NCBI GenBank assembly: GCA_964458275.1 | Contig: CAYWIE010000046.1 | Span: 1 to 21,639 of the forward strand | DNA length: 21,639 nt | Direction: 5' to 3' | Source of the DNA: HGM04593 sp964458275 | Lineage (GTDB): Bacteria > Bacteroidota > Bacteroidia > Bacteroidales > Bacteroidaceae | In this document: positions 7,853-15,363 of the stretch, piece after piece | How the letters are laid out: the number at the start of each line of letters is the position of its first letter | Numbering within the stretch: the stretch's first letter is position 1 | Position numbers and translations under genes: made by a program | The notes under the pieces: generated by a model | The model's input: the letters and a program-made list of their open reading frames with translations, nothing else | What the model was told of the DNA's origin: nothing | The model's database searches: none

Positions 7853-8629
7853 TCAGATGGCAAAAAGACGCTCGGCATTTGCCGTGGTGATGGCAGCAAC
7901 ATTTTCCACCGTCGTACCGTATATCTGCGCCACACGCTCTGCTATATATGGAATATATGCACTCTCGTTGCGCTTGCCGCGACGTGGGACCGGTGCAAGA
8001 TAAGGAGAATCTGTTTCGAGCAATACTCTTTCGAGCGGCAAGTGGCGGAGCACTTCGGGGAGATTGGATTTTTTATATGTTGCGACACCGCCTACTCCGA
8101 ACATGAAGCCTTCGAAGCGTGCCAAGCGAAGAAGCTGCTCCTCGTCGCCCGAAAAACAGTGAAAGACTCCGGTGAGTTCATTTGCATTGCAACGTGTGAG
8201 AGTGTCTAAGAGTTCATCGAATGCGTTGCGCGAGTGTATCACAAGCGGCAGATTCTTTTCGCGTGCCCACTCTATCTGAGTCTCGAAAACCTTTATCTGT
8301 CTGTCGCGGTATGTGCTGTCCCAATAGAGGTCTATTCCCACCTCGCCTATAGCTATAACCTCTTTGCAAGTGTCGAGCAGACGTTTGAGGACGGACAGTT
8401 CATCGTCGCTGCCGGCATCGACATCGGTAGGATGCAGTCCGAGCATGGGGAAGCATACACCGGGATATTCGGCGCACATTTGCATGATGGGAGCTACGGA
8501 TGAGGATTTTATGCAAGGCAGACATAGCTTTGTTACTCCAGCCTCAATTGCTCGCTTGACTGCCTCTTCTCTGTCTGTGTCGAACTCCTCGACAAACAGA
8601 TGTGTGTGGGTGTCTACAAATCTAATCAT
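7853..8629 (-). CDS. tatD: TatD family metal-dependent hydrolase (DNase)
   Basis: 258 residues, the full length for this amidohydrolase-type TIM barrel. All metal-site motifs are visible: DTHTH at 6-10 (His8, His10), GEVGID with Glu96, IHSR with His132, FHCFSG with His157, and LETDSPYLAP with Asp207. TatD proteins are cytosolic two-metal hydrolases with 3'-5' DNase activity linked to DNA repair and DNA clearance. The start overlaps the stop of the upstream 240-residue protein by 8 bases, which indicates translational coupling. The family call is secure; as usual for TatD relatives (YcfH, YjjV), the exact substrate is less so. Confidence 0.93.
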   Translation of the reverse strand: MIRFVDTHTHLFVEEFDTDREEAVKRAIEAGVTKLCLPCIKSSSVAPIMQMCAEYPGVCFPMLGLHPTDVDAGSDDELSVLKRLLDTCKEVIAIGEVGIDLYWDSTYRDRQIKVFETQIEWAREKNLPLVIHSRNAFDELLDTLTRCNANELTGVFHCFSGDEEQLLRLARFEGFMFGVGGVATYKKSNLPEVLRHLPLERVLLETDSPYLAPVPRRGKRNESAYIPYIAERVAQIYGTTVENVAAITTANAERLFAI

Positions 8630-9344
8630 TCTCTGTTTTCTGCGGGCTTTTCTTTCTGTCGGGACGGGTGTAGTATATTATGCCGTACTCGGAACACTTC
8701 TTTATTCTCTCTTCTCCTTCGAAACCGGCAAATTTCTCTTCAATCTCTTGCCACACATCGAAGATTATCCTATCACATTCGGAGCGCAAAGAGGCTACTG
8801 CGGCAAGAGCTTCGGCTGTTGCCTCCTGAAACCTGCGCTGACGTTCGTACATCTCCTTGAATATGTCGCAGGCTACTGCTACGCGCCCCATCGTAGGGTT
8901 GTAGATGGGCACTCCACCTTCGCCCTGACGCTTTCTCTCGCCTTCTGATATCTTGTTGCTCCATTCGAGGACAGCAGTCTCGGGGATTATCGTGGGCAAG
9001 GAGTCGTCGTCTACCGGAAGCCCATAATATGCACGTTTGGCGCGGGGTATCTCCTCGCGCATCACAGCCATAGAGAATACTTGCAGAAAGTGCATCACAT
9101 ACATCCGCGCCTTTTTATATGCAGCTTCGTATTTGGCGTTGCCACGCTTTGAGGACTGCTCCGAGACGCATCTTGAATATGCATCTACGGCGCGTGAAAA
9201 CCTCTCAAGCATTGTCTTGGCTACGGAATAGGTATTGTGCTTGAGGGTGTTTGTATATATGCCTCCTTGCACACAACTGTCTACTGCCATCTTCAGGGCA
9301 CGTATGCGGGCACGGTCTGTGTTCGGTAATCGTCTGTATGGCAT
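8622..9344 (-). CDS. Conserved-looking Bacteroidetes protein of unknown function, 240 residues
   Basis: Soluble protein with no signal peptide or membrane segment, and no named domain that I recognise. It begins MPYRRLPNTD, followed by long amphipathic helices (about 11-105 and 160-210) rich in Arg, Lys, Glu and Ala. In the middle is a conserved-looking patch at 137-152 (GEGGVPIYNPTMG), and near the end CSEYGIIYYTRP (217-228). The C-terminus is a charged tail. The shape suggests an all-helical bundle, perhaps a binding or structural protein. It sits 6 bases after the polyprenyl synthetase and overlaps tatD by 8 bases, so it is firmly embedded in the operon, and its reading frame is intact. 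From memory, similar proteins occur in other Bacteroidales, but I cannot test this here. Function is left open. Confidence 0.8.
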   Translation of the reverse strand: MPYRRLPNTDRARIRALKMAVDSCVQGGIYTNTLKHNTYSVAKTMLERFSRAVDAYSRCVSEQSSKRGNAKYEAAYKKARMYVMHFLQVFSMAVMREEIPRAKRAYYGLPVDDDSLPTIIPETAVLEWSNKISEGERKRQGEGGVPIYNPTMGRVAVACDIFKEMYERQRRFQEATAEALAAVASLRSECDRIIFDVWQEIEEKFAGFEGEERIKKCSEYGIIYYTRPDRKKSPQKTEND

Positions 9345-9350
9345 CGACTG

Positions 9351-10325
9351 CTAATGTATTCTGTTGAGCAATGAATCGGCAAAGCTCTTGATGATATTCT
9401 TGCGTTCGGGTGATACTGAAACGGATTCAAGATAACTGTCGCAATTGTTGAAGAGCGCAGCTATTCTCTCTTCGCACTGTCTGCGTATTCCCAAGCTGTC
9501 GTAGAGCAATGTAAAGTATTCGATTTTTGCTGCCGCATCGAACTCTTCGAGAGCCATCCACTGCTCCATTTCGCGACGCTGTTCGGGCGAAGCCTGCTCC
9601 AGAGCATTTATCAGCAGGAATGTCTTTTTGTTGCAGCAGATGTCGCCGCCAATCTTCTTGCCGAAGACCTTCGGGTCGCCGTAGACATCGAGAAGGTCAT
9701 CCTGCAATTGGAAAGCCAGACCTACTGTCTCGCCGTAGCGGTAGAGATTGTCGGCATCTTCTGCGCTCGCTCCGGCAAGGATTGCGCCCAGCTTCATGCA
9801 GTTTGCAATGAGAACAGAGGTCTTGAGGCGTATCATGTTTATATACTCCTCCTCCTTTACGTCGTTTCTCTTCTCGAATTCCATGTCGTACTGTTGTCCT
9901 TCGCCAATCTCCTTTGCCATCTCGTTGAAGAGTACAAGCGCTGCGGGCAGTTTGTTGCTGTCGACGTGTGCAAGGAATTCGTATGCAAGCACAAACATTG
10001 TATCGCCGGAAAGTATGGCTTCGTTCTCTCCCCATTTCTTCCAAACGGTAGGCATTCCTCTGCGGACATCGGCTTTATCCATCACATCGTCGTGCAGAAG
10101 AGTGTAGTTGTGATATGTCTCCATTGCCACCGCCGGATAGAGAACCTGCTCTACATCTTCCTTGTAAAGGTTATATGCCATGAGCAGTGCCACCGGACGC
10201 ACACGCTTGCCACCCTGCTCGAGTGTGTAGGTTATTGGGTCGTACAAAGCGAGCGGTTCGCGGGCATATTCTAAATCAGATATGAATTCATTTACTTTTT
10301 TGCGGAGTTCTTCCCAGCTATACAT
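9351..10325 (-). CDS. Polyprenyl (isoprenyl) diphosphate synthase
   Basis: Trans-isoprenyl diphosphate synthase of 324 residues that condenses IPP units onto an allylic diphosphate in the cytosol. Seen in order: GGKRVRP (38-44), first Asp-rich motif LLHDDVMDKADVRRG with Asp79, Asp80 and Asp83, substrate Lys168 in RLKTS, second Asp-rich motif FQLQDDLLD with Asp209, Asp210 and Asp213, and GKKIGGDI (222-229). The residue five before the first Asp is Tyr74. In this family an aromatic residue there usually limits the product to a short chain (about C15-C20), while small residues go with long-chain quinone precursors. FPP or GGPP synthesis is therefore my preferred reading over octaprenyl. It is the first gene of the minus-strand run, just after the tonB terminator, and must have its own promoter, which I could not identify. 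Confidence 0.9.
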   Translation of the reverse strand: MYSWEELRKKVNEFISDLEYAREPLALYDPITYTLEQGGKRVRPVALLMAYNLYKEDVEQVLYPAVAMETYHNYTLLHDDVMDKADVRRGMPTVWKKWGENEAILSGDTMFVLAYEFLAHVDSNKLPAALVLFNEMAKEIGEGQQYDMEFEKRNDVKEEEYINMIRLKTSVLIANCMKLGAILAGASAEDADNLYRYGETVGLAFQLQDDLLDVYGDPKVFGKKIGGDICCNKKTFLLINALEQASPEQRREMEQWMALEEFDAAAKIEYFTLLYDSLGIRRQCEERIAALFNNCDSYLESVSVSPERKNIIKSFADSLLNRIH

Positions 10326-10372
10326 AATTGGTATTTGGTTTTATGGTTGGTTACTTTGATAGCTTCTTTAAA

Positions 10373-10412
10373 AAAACCGAGAGGCTGCAAAATCTTGCAG
10401 CCTCTCGGTTTT
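10373..10412 (-). terminator. Intrinsic terminator of tonB
   Basis: An 18-bp inverted repeat (10373-10390 with 10395-10412) and a 4-base loop, beginning 11 bases past the tonB stop. On the minus strand the GC-rich stem (core CCGAGAGGCTGC) is followed by a T-run, the complement of the A-run at 10370-10376. It separates tonB from the polyprenyl synthetase gene. The plus-strand reading also ends in TTTT, but no plus-strand gene lies to its left. Confidence 0.9.
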
Positions 10413-10423
10413 ATATCTGCATT

Positions 10424-11155
10424 TTACTGCAATCTGAACATTACAGGCAATGTATATTTTACACGTACTGTCTTACCCTGCTGTCTTCCGGGCTTCCATT
10501 TGGGCATAGCCGAAACCACGCGGACAGCCTCTTTGTCGAGATATACGTCGTTTGTACTCTTCATAACCTCTACATCGGTGATTGAACCGTCTGTATTTAC
10601 AACGAAATTGATGTAAGCACGACCTTGTGAGTTGTTCTGACGGCTGATGCTGGGATACTTGATGTTCTCTTTGAGATACTTCATAAGAGCCTGCATACCG
10701 CCGGGGAATTCGGGCTGGTCCTCTACAACGTTGTAGATTGTCTCCTCTTCGGGAAGCTCCTCAACCACGATATTCATGTTCTCGTTGATTTCAACTACCT
10801 CACCCTGGTCTTCAACAGAGATAATCTCTGTCTCCTGAATGTCGGCATCGTCCTCTACAATCTGAAGAGCATCGGTAATCTGCTTTGCTTCGGGGGGAGG
10901 AGGAACCACTTTCTTCTCAGGCAAAGTGATGGGAATCATGACTTCCTCTTCGAGAAGCACACCTGCGCTTACTATCTCTCCGGTCTCCTTACGTTCTGTG
11001 GCAGTCCACTCGAAAGCCACAAACAAAACAGCGAATACAAGTATATAGCCAATCAGAAGCCATGTACTTTTGTTACCCTCAAGGTCAGCCTTACGGCTCT
11101 TTTTCACCTCAAGAATTTCGCTCTCATTTTCCTGTAAATTCTTTTTGTTGTCCAT
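10424..11155 (-). CDS. tonB: TonB family energy transducer
   Basis: 243 residues with the TonB layout: a cytoplasmic N-terminus of about 30 charged residues, one membrane anchor at 31-50 (TWLLIGYILVFAVLFVAFEW), a periplasmic spacer with PPPP at 85-88 and a very acidic stretch (about 100-148), then the C-terminal domain at about 150-243. That domain has the Bacteroidetes-type FPGG (150-153), YP at 167-168, and the closing strands with MPKWKPG (218-223) and a V.YTLPV.F end. It couples the inner-membrane proton motive force, via ExbB/ExbD (not in this window), to outer-membrane receptors, including SusC-like transporters. The gene is monocistronic, divergent from porQ and closed by its own terminator. 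The spacer is acidic rather than the Pro-Lys-rich type of E. coli TonB, as is common in this phylum. Confidence 0.92.
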   Translation of the reverse strand: MDNKKNLQENESEILEVKKSRKADLEGNKSTWLLIGYILVFAVLFVAFEWTATERKETGEIVSAGVLLEEEVMIPITLPEKKVVPPPPEAKQITDALQIVEDDADIQETEIISVEDQGEVVEINENMNIVVEELPEEETIYNVVEDQPEFPGGMQALMKYLKENIKYPSISRQNNSQGRAYINFVVNTDGSITDVEVMKSTNDVYLDKEAVRVVSAMPKWKPGRQQGKTVRVKYTLPVMFRLQ

Positions 11156-11358
11156 TATATTATTTTTATTTATTTTCTATTGGGCAAAAATAAACAATAT
11201 TTTTCTATATACGCAGATAATTTTTCTATTTTTTTTATTTTCAAATAAAATTAACCCTAAAATCTTAAAATTTGAGGGCATTTTTGCGTTTTGACTCACA
11301 TCTCTGTTCGGAACACGACAAGAAACAGGACAAAATCCATTGAAAATATTTTGTATTG

Positions 11359-11366
11359 CAAAGGTA
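11359..11366 (-). promoter_or_regulatory. Putative -7 box for tonB
   Basis: Minus-strand TACCTTTG fits TAnnTTTG, but no good TTTG is found 19-21 bases upstream. Its use would give an AT-rich leader of about 195 bases to tonB. A nearer candidate, TATTTTTG at 11185-11192, would leave only a leader of about 22 bases. Confidence 0.4.
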
Positions 11367-11437
11367 TGTTATTTTTCGGAAGTTATCACTATTTATGCAA
11401 TTTATTTTTGAAAGAATCCCGAAAAGCGACTATCAAG

Positions 11438-11469
11438 TTTGGTATTTCGCTCGGCTTGCACTATCTTCG
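11438..11469 (+). promoter_or_regulatory. Putative promoter of the porQ-cmk-ispH-pfkA operon
   Basis: TTTG at 11438-11441, a 20-base spacer, then TATCTTCG at 11462-11469, one mismatch from TAnnTTTG at ideal spacing. The predicted start near 11476 leaves a leader of about 78 bases to the porQ ATG. Confidence 0.6.
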
Positions 11470-11553
11470 CAATTGTCTTTGCGGCTCTCATTGACTGATG
11501 TACTGAACAGTGCTGGCTTTGAGTTCAACAGACACATATAACAAATATTAAGG

Positions 11554-12534
11554 ATGTTGACAAAGAGGATATTATTAATAATAGCAACAATAGCATTGTC
11601 GTATGCGGCTATGGCACAGGACGGAAGTTCAGTATTCAACTTTCTGCGCCTGCCTGTTTCGGCACATGCCGCCGCGCACGGCGGAAGCAACATTTCGCTC
11701 ATTGAAGACGACATTACACTCGCATACCACAATCCGGCGCTGCTCATAAATACTACGGACAAGACGCTGTCGCTCAACTACATGACATATATAACAGACA
11801 GCAAGGTTGCAGGTGCAATGTTCAACAAGGTATTCGGCGACCGTTCTGCGGGAGCCGTTGCAGCACGGTATGTCGACTATGGCAGTTTCGACGGGTACGA
11901 CGACAGCAACAACTCCACCGGCAGTTTCGACGCTAAGGATATTGAGGTAAAAATAATATACAGTTATCTTCTCAGCGACCGCATTAGCGGCGGCGTGTCG
12001 GGAAAATTCATTACATCGAAATACGAAAGCTACAACTCCATAGCCTTGGGTGTAGATCTCGGTCTCAACTATTATAATGAGGAGAGCGACTTTTCTGCAT
12101 CGTTGGCACTATGCAACTTGGGAGGTCAGGTGAAGGCATTCGACGACAAGACCGAAAAGATGCCTATCGACCTGCAATTGGGAATAACAAAGCGGCTCTC
12201 CCACGCCCCTATTCGCTTGTCGGTTACACTCACCGACCTCAATCACTGGAGCAAAGACCACTTTTACAACGCTGACGGCAGCGAAGACAATTTCAGCGAG
12301 ATTCTGCTTAAGCACACACACTTCGGTGCCGACCTGCTGTTGGGAAGCAACTTCACCGTTTCACTCGGATACAACTACCGCATCTCTCAGGAACTCTCCG
12401 TAGCCGGAAGCAAATGGGACGGACTGACAGCCGGTGCAAACCTTTCGGTAAAAAGAGTGAAATTAGGAGCGTCATACAGCAAGCTGCACGTTTCTTCCTC
12501 CTCGTTCATGTTCAATATATCCTATTCATTATAA
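11554..12534 (+). CDS. porQ: Type IX secretion system protein PorQ-like, outer-membrane barrel
   Basis: 326 residues with a signal peptide (MLTKRILLIIATIALSYAAMAQ). The mature protein begins DGSSVFNFLRLPVSAHAAAHGG and continues with DDITLAYHNPALL, the pattern of PorQ and other FadL/PorV-like beta-barrels. The rest alternates amphipathic strands (GVSGKFI, GVDLGLNYY, VSLGYNYRIS, VKLGASYSKL) and ends on an aromatic-rich strand (FMFNISYSL), as expected for an outer-membrane barrel. In the T9SS, PorQ is reported to work with the sortase machinery (PorU, PorV, PorZ) that attaches cargo to A-LPS. It is the first gene of a four-gene run, 19 bases before cmk; the same order occurs in other Bacteroidales from memory. 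A general PorV/PorQ-like barrel with another role cannot be excluded. Confidence 0.82.
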   Translation: MLTKRILLIIATIALSYAAMAQDGSSVFNFLRLPVSAHAAAHGGSNISLIEDDITLAYHNPALLINTTDKTLSLNYMTYITDSKVAGAMFNKVFGDRSAGAVAARYVDYGSFDGYDDSNNSTGSFDAKDIEVKIIYSYLLSDRISGGVSGKFITSKYESYNSIALGVDLGLNYYNEESDFSASLALCNLGGQVKAFDDKTEKMPIDLQLGITKRLSHAPIRLSVTLTDLNHWSKDHFYNADGSEDNFSEILLKHTHFGADLLLGSNFTVSLGYNYRISQELSVAGSKWDGLTAGANLSVKRVKLGASYSKLHVSSSSFMFNISYSL

Positions 12535-12553
12535 AACAACAGAAATTGGCAAT

Positions 12554-13243
12554 ATGAAAAGAATAACAATAGCAATAGATGGTTTTTCGTCGTGCGGAAA
12601 GAGCACGATGGCAAAGGCGCTTGCACGAAGCATCGGCTACCTCTACTTCGACAGCGGAGCAATGTATCGCGCCGTAGCGCTCTACTCCATGCAGAACGGC
12701 ATAATAACCGCAGACGGGATAGACAAGGAACGTCTGCGCAAAGAGATAGGAAACATCAGAATTACATTCTGTGCCGACGAAGAGACAAAGAATTCGGTTA
12801 CATACCTCAACGGTGTCAATGTAGAGAAAGAGATACGTACTCTCGAAGTGTCGCAACAGGTTAGCCACGTGGCTGCATTGGATTTTGTACGCGCTGCCCT
12901 CATAGAGCAGCAGCGCGAAATGGGCAAGGCTAAAGGCATAGTAATGGACGGCCGCGACATTGGCACAACCGTATTCCCCGATGCCGAACTTAAGATATTT
13001 GTTACCGCAAGTGCAGAGGTACGCGCGAAAAGACGCTACGACGAGCTTGTGGCGCGTGGCGACAATCCCGACTACAACGACATTCTCGCAAACGTAATCG
13101 AGCGCGACCACATAGACCGCACACGCGAAGTAAGCCCGTTGCGTCAGGCAGAGGATGCCCTGCTGCTCGACAACAGCGAAATGACCATCGAAGGACAGCT
13201 CGAATGGCTGAAAGAAAAATTCGAACAACGTACCGCACAATGA
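12554..13243 (+). CDS. cmk: Cytidylate kinase
   Basis: Cytosolic enzyme that phosphorylates CMP and dCMP with ATP. 229 residues, normal length. The P-loop GFSSCGKSTM is at 10-19, followed by the nucleotide-binding segment YFDSGAMYRAVAL, the NMP-binding domain with LNG and VS...VSHVAALDFVR, the MDGRDIGTTVFPDA motif, and the lid with RAKRRYDEL and RDHIDRTREVSPLRQAEDA. The Bacteroidetes variant has Phe-Ser-Ser-Cys in the P-loop in place of the usual GPxGSGK. The stop TGA overlaps the ispH start ATG, so the two genes are translationally coupled. Confidence 0.96.
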   Translation: MKRITIAIDGFSSCGKSTMAKALARSIGYLYFDSGAMYRAVALYSMQNGIITADGIDKERLRKEIGNIRITFCADEETKNSVTYLNGVNVEKEIRTLEVSQQVSHVAALDFVRAALIEQQREMGKAKGIVMDGRDIGTTVFPDAELKIFVTASAEVRAKRRYDELVARGDNPDYNDILANVIERDHIDRTREVSPLRQAEDALLLDNSEMTIEGQLEWLKEKFEQRTAQ

Positions 13244-14115
13244 TAAAAGTAGAGATAGACGAGAACTCAGGATTCTGCTTTGGAGTAACCACTGCAATTA
13301 AAAAGGCTGAAGAGGAGCTGAAAAACAGCAACGACACCCTCTACTGCCTCGGAGATATTGTACACAATGGCATCGAGTGCGAAAGGCTCAAACGTCTCGG
13401 TCTTGTAACAATCGGGCACGAAGAGTACCGCAAGCTGCGCAATGCTAAGGTGTTGCTGAGAGCGCACGGCGAGCCGCCGGAAACATACGCAATTGCCAAA
13501 GAGAACAACCTTGAACTGATAGACGCTACCTGCCCCGTAGTACTCAAACTGCAGCAACGCATAAAGAAGAAGTGGGAAGACAGCACCGGCGAGGAACGTC
13601 AGATCGTCATCTACGGACAATCGGGACATGCCGAAGTACTCGGTCTTGTAGGCCAGACTCAAGGCAAAGCAATTGTCGTTGAATCACCTTCGCAAATAGA
13701 GAAACTCGACAGAGACAAGAACACATACCTCTATTCGCAAACGACCAAATCGCTCGAAGGCTACAAACAGCTGATTGAGACTGTGAAAGAGTACGTTTCG
13801 CCCGAAAAAAGGTTCGAATCATCGGACACCGTCTGCCGTCAGGTTGCCAACAGAATGAAGGGCATCAGCGAATTTGCCCGCTCCCACGAACTGATTATCT
13901 TTGTCTGCGGACGCAAAAGTTCCAACGGCAAGATTCTCTACAACGAATGTAAAAGGGTCAACCCCAATTCGCATCAGGTAGAAAGCGCATCAGAGATAGA
14001 CTTTTCGCTGCTCAAAGGCATAGAATCTGTTGGAATATGCGGAGCGACCTCCACCCCTAAATGGCTGATGGAAGAGTGCAAGCAGGCAATATACAACCAC
14101 AAGAACAATATATAA
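13240..14115 (+). CDS. ispH: 4-hydroxy-3-methylbut-2-enyl diphosphate reductase
   Basis: The last step of the MEP pathway: reduction of HMBPP to IPP and DMAPP by a cytosolic 4Fe-4S enzyme. The three cluster ligands are Cys13 (GFCFGV), Cys98 (ATCPVV) and Cys267 (ICGATSTP). The catalytic Glu132 is in GHAEVLG, and His residues are present in RAHGEPPET and GQSGHAE. I chose the ATG at 13240, which overlaps the cmk stop (ATGA), over a longer frame from 13204 that lies inside cmk. This gives 291 residues, the usual compact form without an N-terminal extension. A 21-base gap leads to pfkA. The product feeds the polyprenyl synthetase encoded at 9351-10325 on the other strand. Confidence 0.96.
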   Translation: MIKVEIDENSGFCFGVTTAIKKAEEELKNSNDTLYCLGDIVHNGIECERLKRLGLVTIGHEEYRKLRNAKVLLRAHGEPPETYAIAKENNLELIDATCPVVLKLQQRIKKKWEDSTGEERQIVIYGQSGHAEVLGLVGQTQGKAIVVESPSQIEKLDRDKNTYLYSQTTKSLEGYKQLIETVKEYVSPEKRFESSDTVCRQVANRMKGISEFARSHELIIFVCGRKSSNGKILYNECKRVNPNSHQVESASEIDFSLLKGIESVGICGATSTPKWLMEECKQAIYNHKNNI

Positions 14116-14136
14116 ACAATCATATACTTATATACT

Positions 14137-15123
14137 ATGGCCAAAGAAATCAAATGCGTCGGAATATTAACTTCCGGAGGTGACGCTCCCGGAATGAATG
14201 CCGCAATACGCGCCGTTACACGTGCGGGCATATATCATGGTCTTAAAGTAAAAGCTATCTATCGTGGCTACAAAGGACTCATAACCGGAGAGATAAAGGA
14301 GTTCAAGACAGAGGATGTAAGCAACATCATACAGCGCGGAGGAACCATCCTGAAGACAAGCCGCTGCCCCGAATTCAAGACAAAGGAGGGACGTGCAATT
14401 GCTTATGAAACAATGCTGAAAGAGGAGATAGACGCACTTGTAGTAATCGGCGGCGACGGTTCAATCACCGGAGCATACAACCTTGCCAAAGAATTTGACA
14501 TCCCCTGCATTGCCCTGCCCGGCACCATAGACAACGACCTTTACGGAACGGACACGACCATAGGATACGACACCGCGCTCAACACCATCATGGAGTGCAT
14601 CGACAAGATTCGCGACACTGCATCGTCCCACGAACGCCTGTTCATTGTAGAGGTTATGGGACGCGACGCCGGCTTCCTTGCCCTCAACGGAACAATAGCC
14701 ACCGGCGCTGAAGCGTGCGTACTTCCCGAAATCGACCCTGAGTTCGAAAAGATTACACAATTCATCTCAAACGGTCTGCGCCGTACAAAGAGCAGCAGTA
14801 TCGTGCTCTTTGCCGAAGGCCGCGAAAAGGACTACAACATTATGGAAGTAGCTGAGAATATGCGCCAGAAATTCCCCGAACTCGATGTCCGCGTCTCAAT
14901 ACTCGGCTATCTGCAACGTGGCGGCAGCCCCACAGCAAGCGACCGCATCCTTGCCAGCCGCTTAGGAGTAGCAGCCATCGAATCCCTGCTCGAAGGACAG
15001 AGAAACATCATGGTTGGTCTGCGCAACAACGAGATTGTATACATTCCCTTCACAAAGGCAATAAAAGACGACAAGCCTTTGGACAAGGATGTTGTGAGAG
15101 CCCAAGAGATTATGGCTTCATAG
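14137..15123 (+). CDS. pfkA: ATP-dependent 6-phosphofructokinase
   Basis: Catalyses fructose 6-phosphate plus ATP to fructose 1,6-bisphosphate, the committed glycolytic step. 328 residues, the bacterial type. Motifs: SGGDAPGMNAAIRAV near the N-terminus, IYRGYKGL, GGDGS at 105-109, PGTIDND with catalytic Asp132, IGYDTALN, EVMGRDAGFLA, and GYLQRGGSPTASDR near 270. Gly at the GGDGS position and Gly in PGTIDND (where pyrophosphate enzymes have Asp and Lys) identify ATP as phosphoryl donor. It is the last gene of the porQ-cmk-ispH-pfkA run and is followed 13 bases later by a long hairpin. Confidence 0.97.
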   Translation: MAKEIKCVGILTSGGDAPGMNAAIRAVTRAGIYHGLKVKAIYRGYKGLITGEIKEFKTEDVSNIIQRGGTILKTSRCPEFKTKEGRAIAYETMLKEEIDALVVIGGDGSITGAYNLAKEFDIPCIALPGTIDNDLYGTDTTIGYDTALNTIMECIDKIRDTASSHERLFIVEVMGRDAGFLALNGTIATGAEACVLPEIDPEFEKITQFISNGLRRTKSSSIVLFAEGREKDYNIMEVAENMRQKFPELDVRVSILGYLQRGGSPTASDRILASRLGVAAIESLLEGQRNIMVGLRNNEIVYIPFTKAIKDDKPLDKDVVRAQEIMAS

Positions 15124-15136
15124 AAAAGATAAAGAC

Positions 15137-15190
15137 AAGACAGATTCAGGCGAAAGGAACATCATATATCCTTTCGCCTGAATCTGTCTT
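15137..15190 (+). terminator. Long-stem terminator after pfkA
   Basis: A perfect 22-bp inverted repeat, 15137-15158 with 15169-15190, around a 10-base AT-rich loop (ACATCATATA). It starts 13 bases after the pfkA stop and ends in CTTTAA. Its position at the end of the four-gene run supports transcription termination. The tail is only modestly T-rich. Confidence 0.85.
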
Positions 15191-15363
15191 TAACGGCAGT
15201 GCTCCTATACAGCCACTGCAACAGAGAACAGCCGTCTTTATTGACAAATTGCAGCATGTGAATTAAACCCGGATACGTAAAAAAAGTCTAATGCATGAGG
15301 CTGATTCAGAAAAGAGCCTCCCCAGAATGAAATTCATTTGCAACGACCAAACAACTAAGCCTC
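15191..15363. other. Intergenic region upstream of the two secreted-protein genes
   Basis: No gene is visible. A small GAGGC/GCCTC stem at 15297-15320 with a 14-base loop is the only structure noted. No clear TAnnTTTG box was found, so the promoter of the following gene pair is not identified. Confidence 0.4.

Larger units (their letters stand above)
11156..11553. other. AT-rich divergent regulatory region between tonB and porQ
   Basis: No supportable gene lies in these 398 bases. The tonB-proximal part (about 11156-11290) is extremely AT-rich, with long T and A runs. Candidate promoter boxes face both ways: a TACCTTTG on the minus strand at 11359-11366, a TATTTTTG on the minus strand at 11185-11192, and a -33/-7 pair on the plus strand at 11438-11469. 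The short open frames here have no coding character. Confidence 0.6.

Noticed and set aside
7834..7935. Longer N-terminus for ogt
   Set aside because: It would overlap tatD, adds residues unlike the family, and the ATG at 7833 gives the standard protein.
7535..8209. 224-residue plus-strand frame over ogt and tatD
   Set aside because: It lies opposite two genes with intact active-site motifs and carries no domain signature.
9708..10274. 188-residue plus-strand frame opposite the polyprenyl synthetase
   Set aside because: Shadow frame; the minus-strand gene has both Asp-rich motifs.
11291..11541. Two short plus-strand frames (67 and 61 residues) in the tonB-porQ intergenic region
   Set aside because: They overlap each other and the predicted promoters, and show no signal peptide, domain or coding bias.
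12512..13297. 261-residue open frame on the minus strand across cmk
   Set aside because: Antisense to cmk, whose motifs are complete. The Cys- and Val-rich translation looks like a frame shadow.
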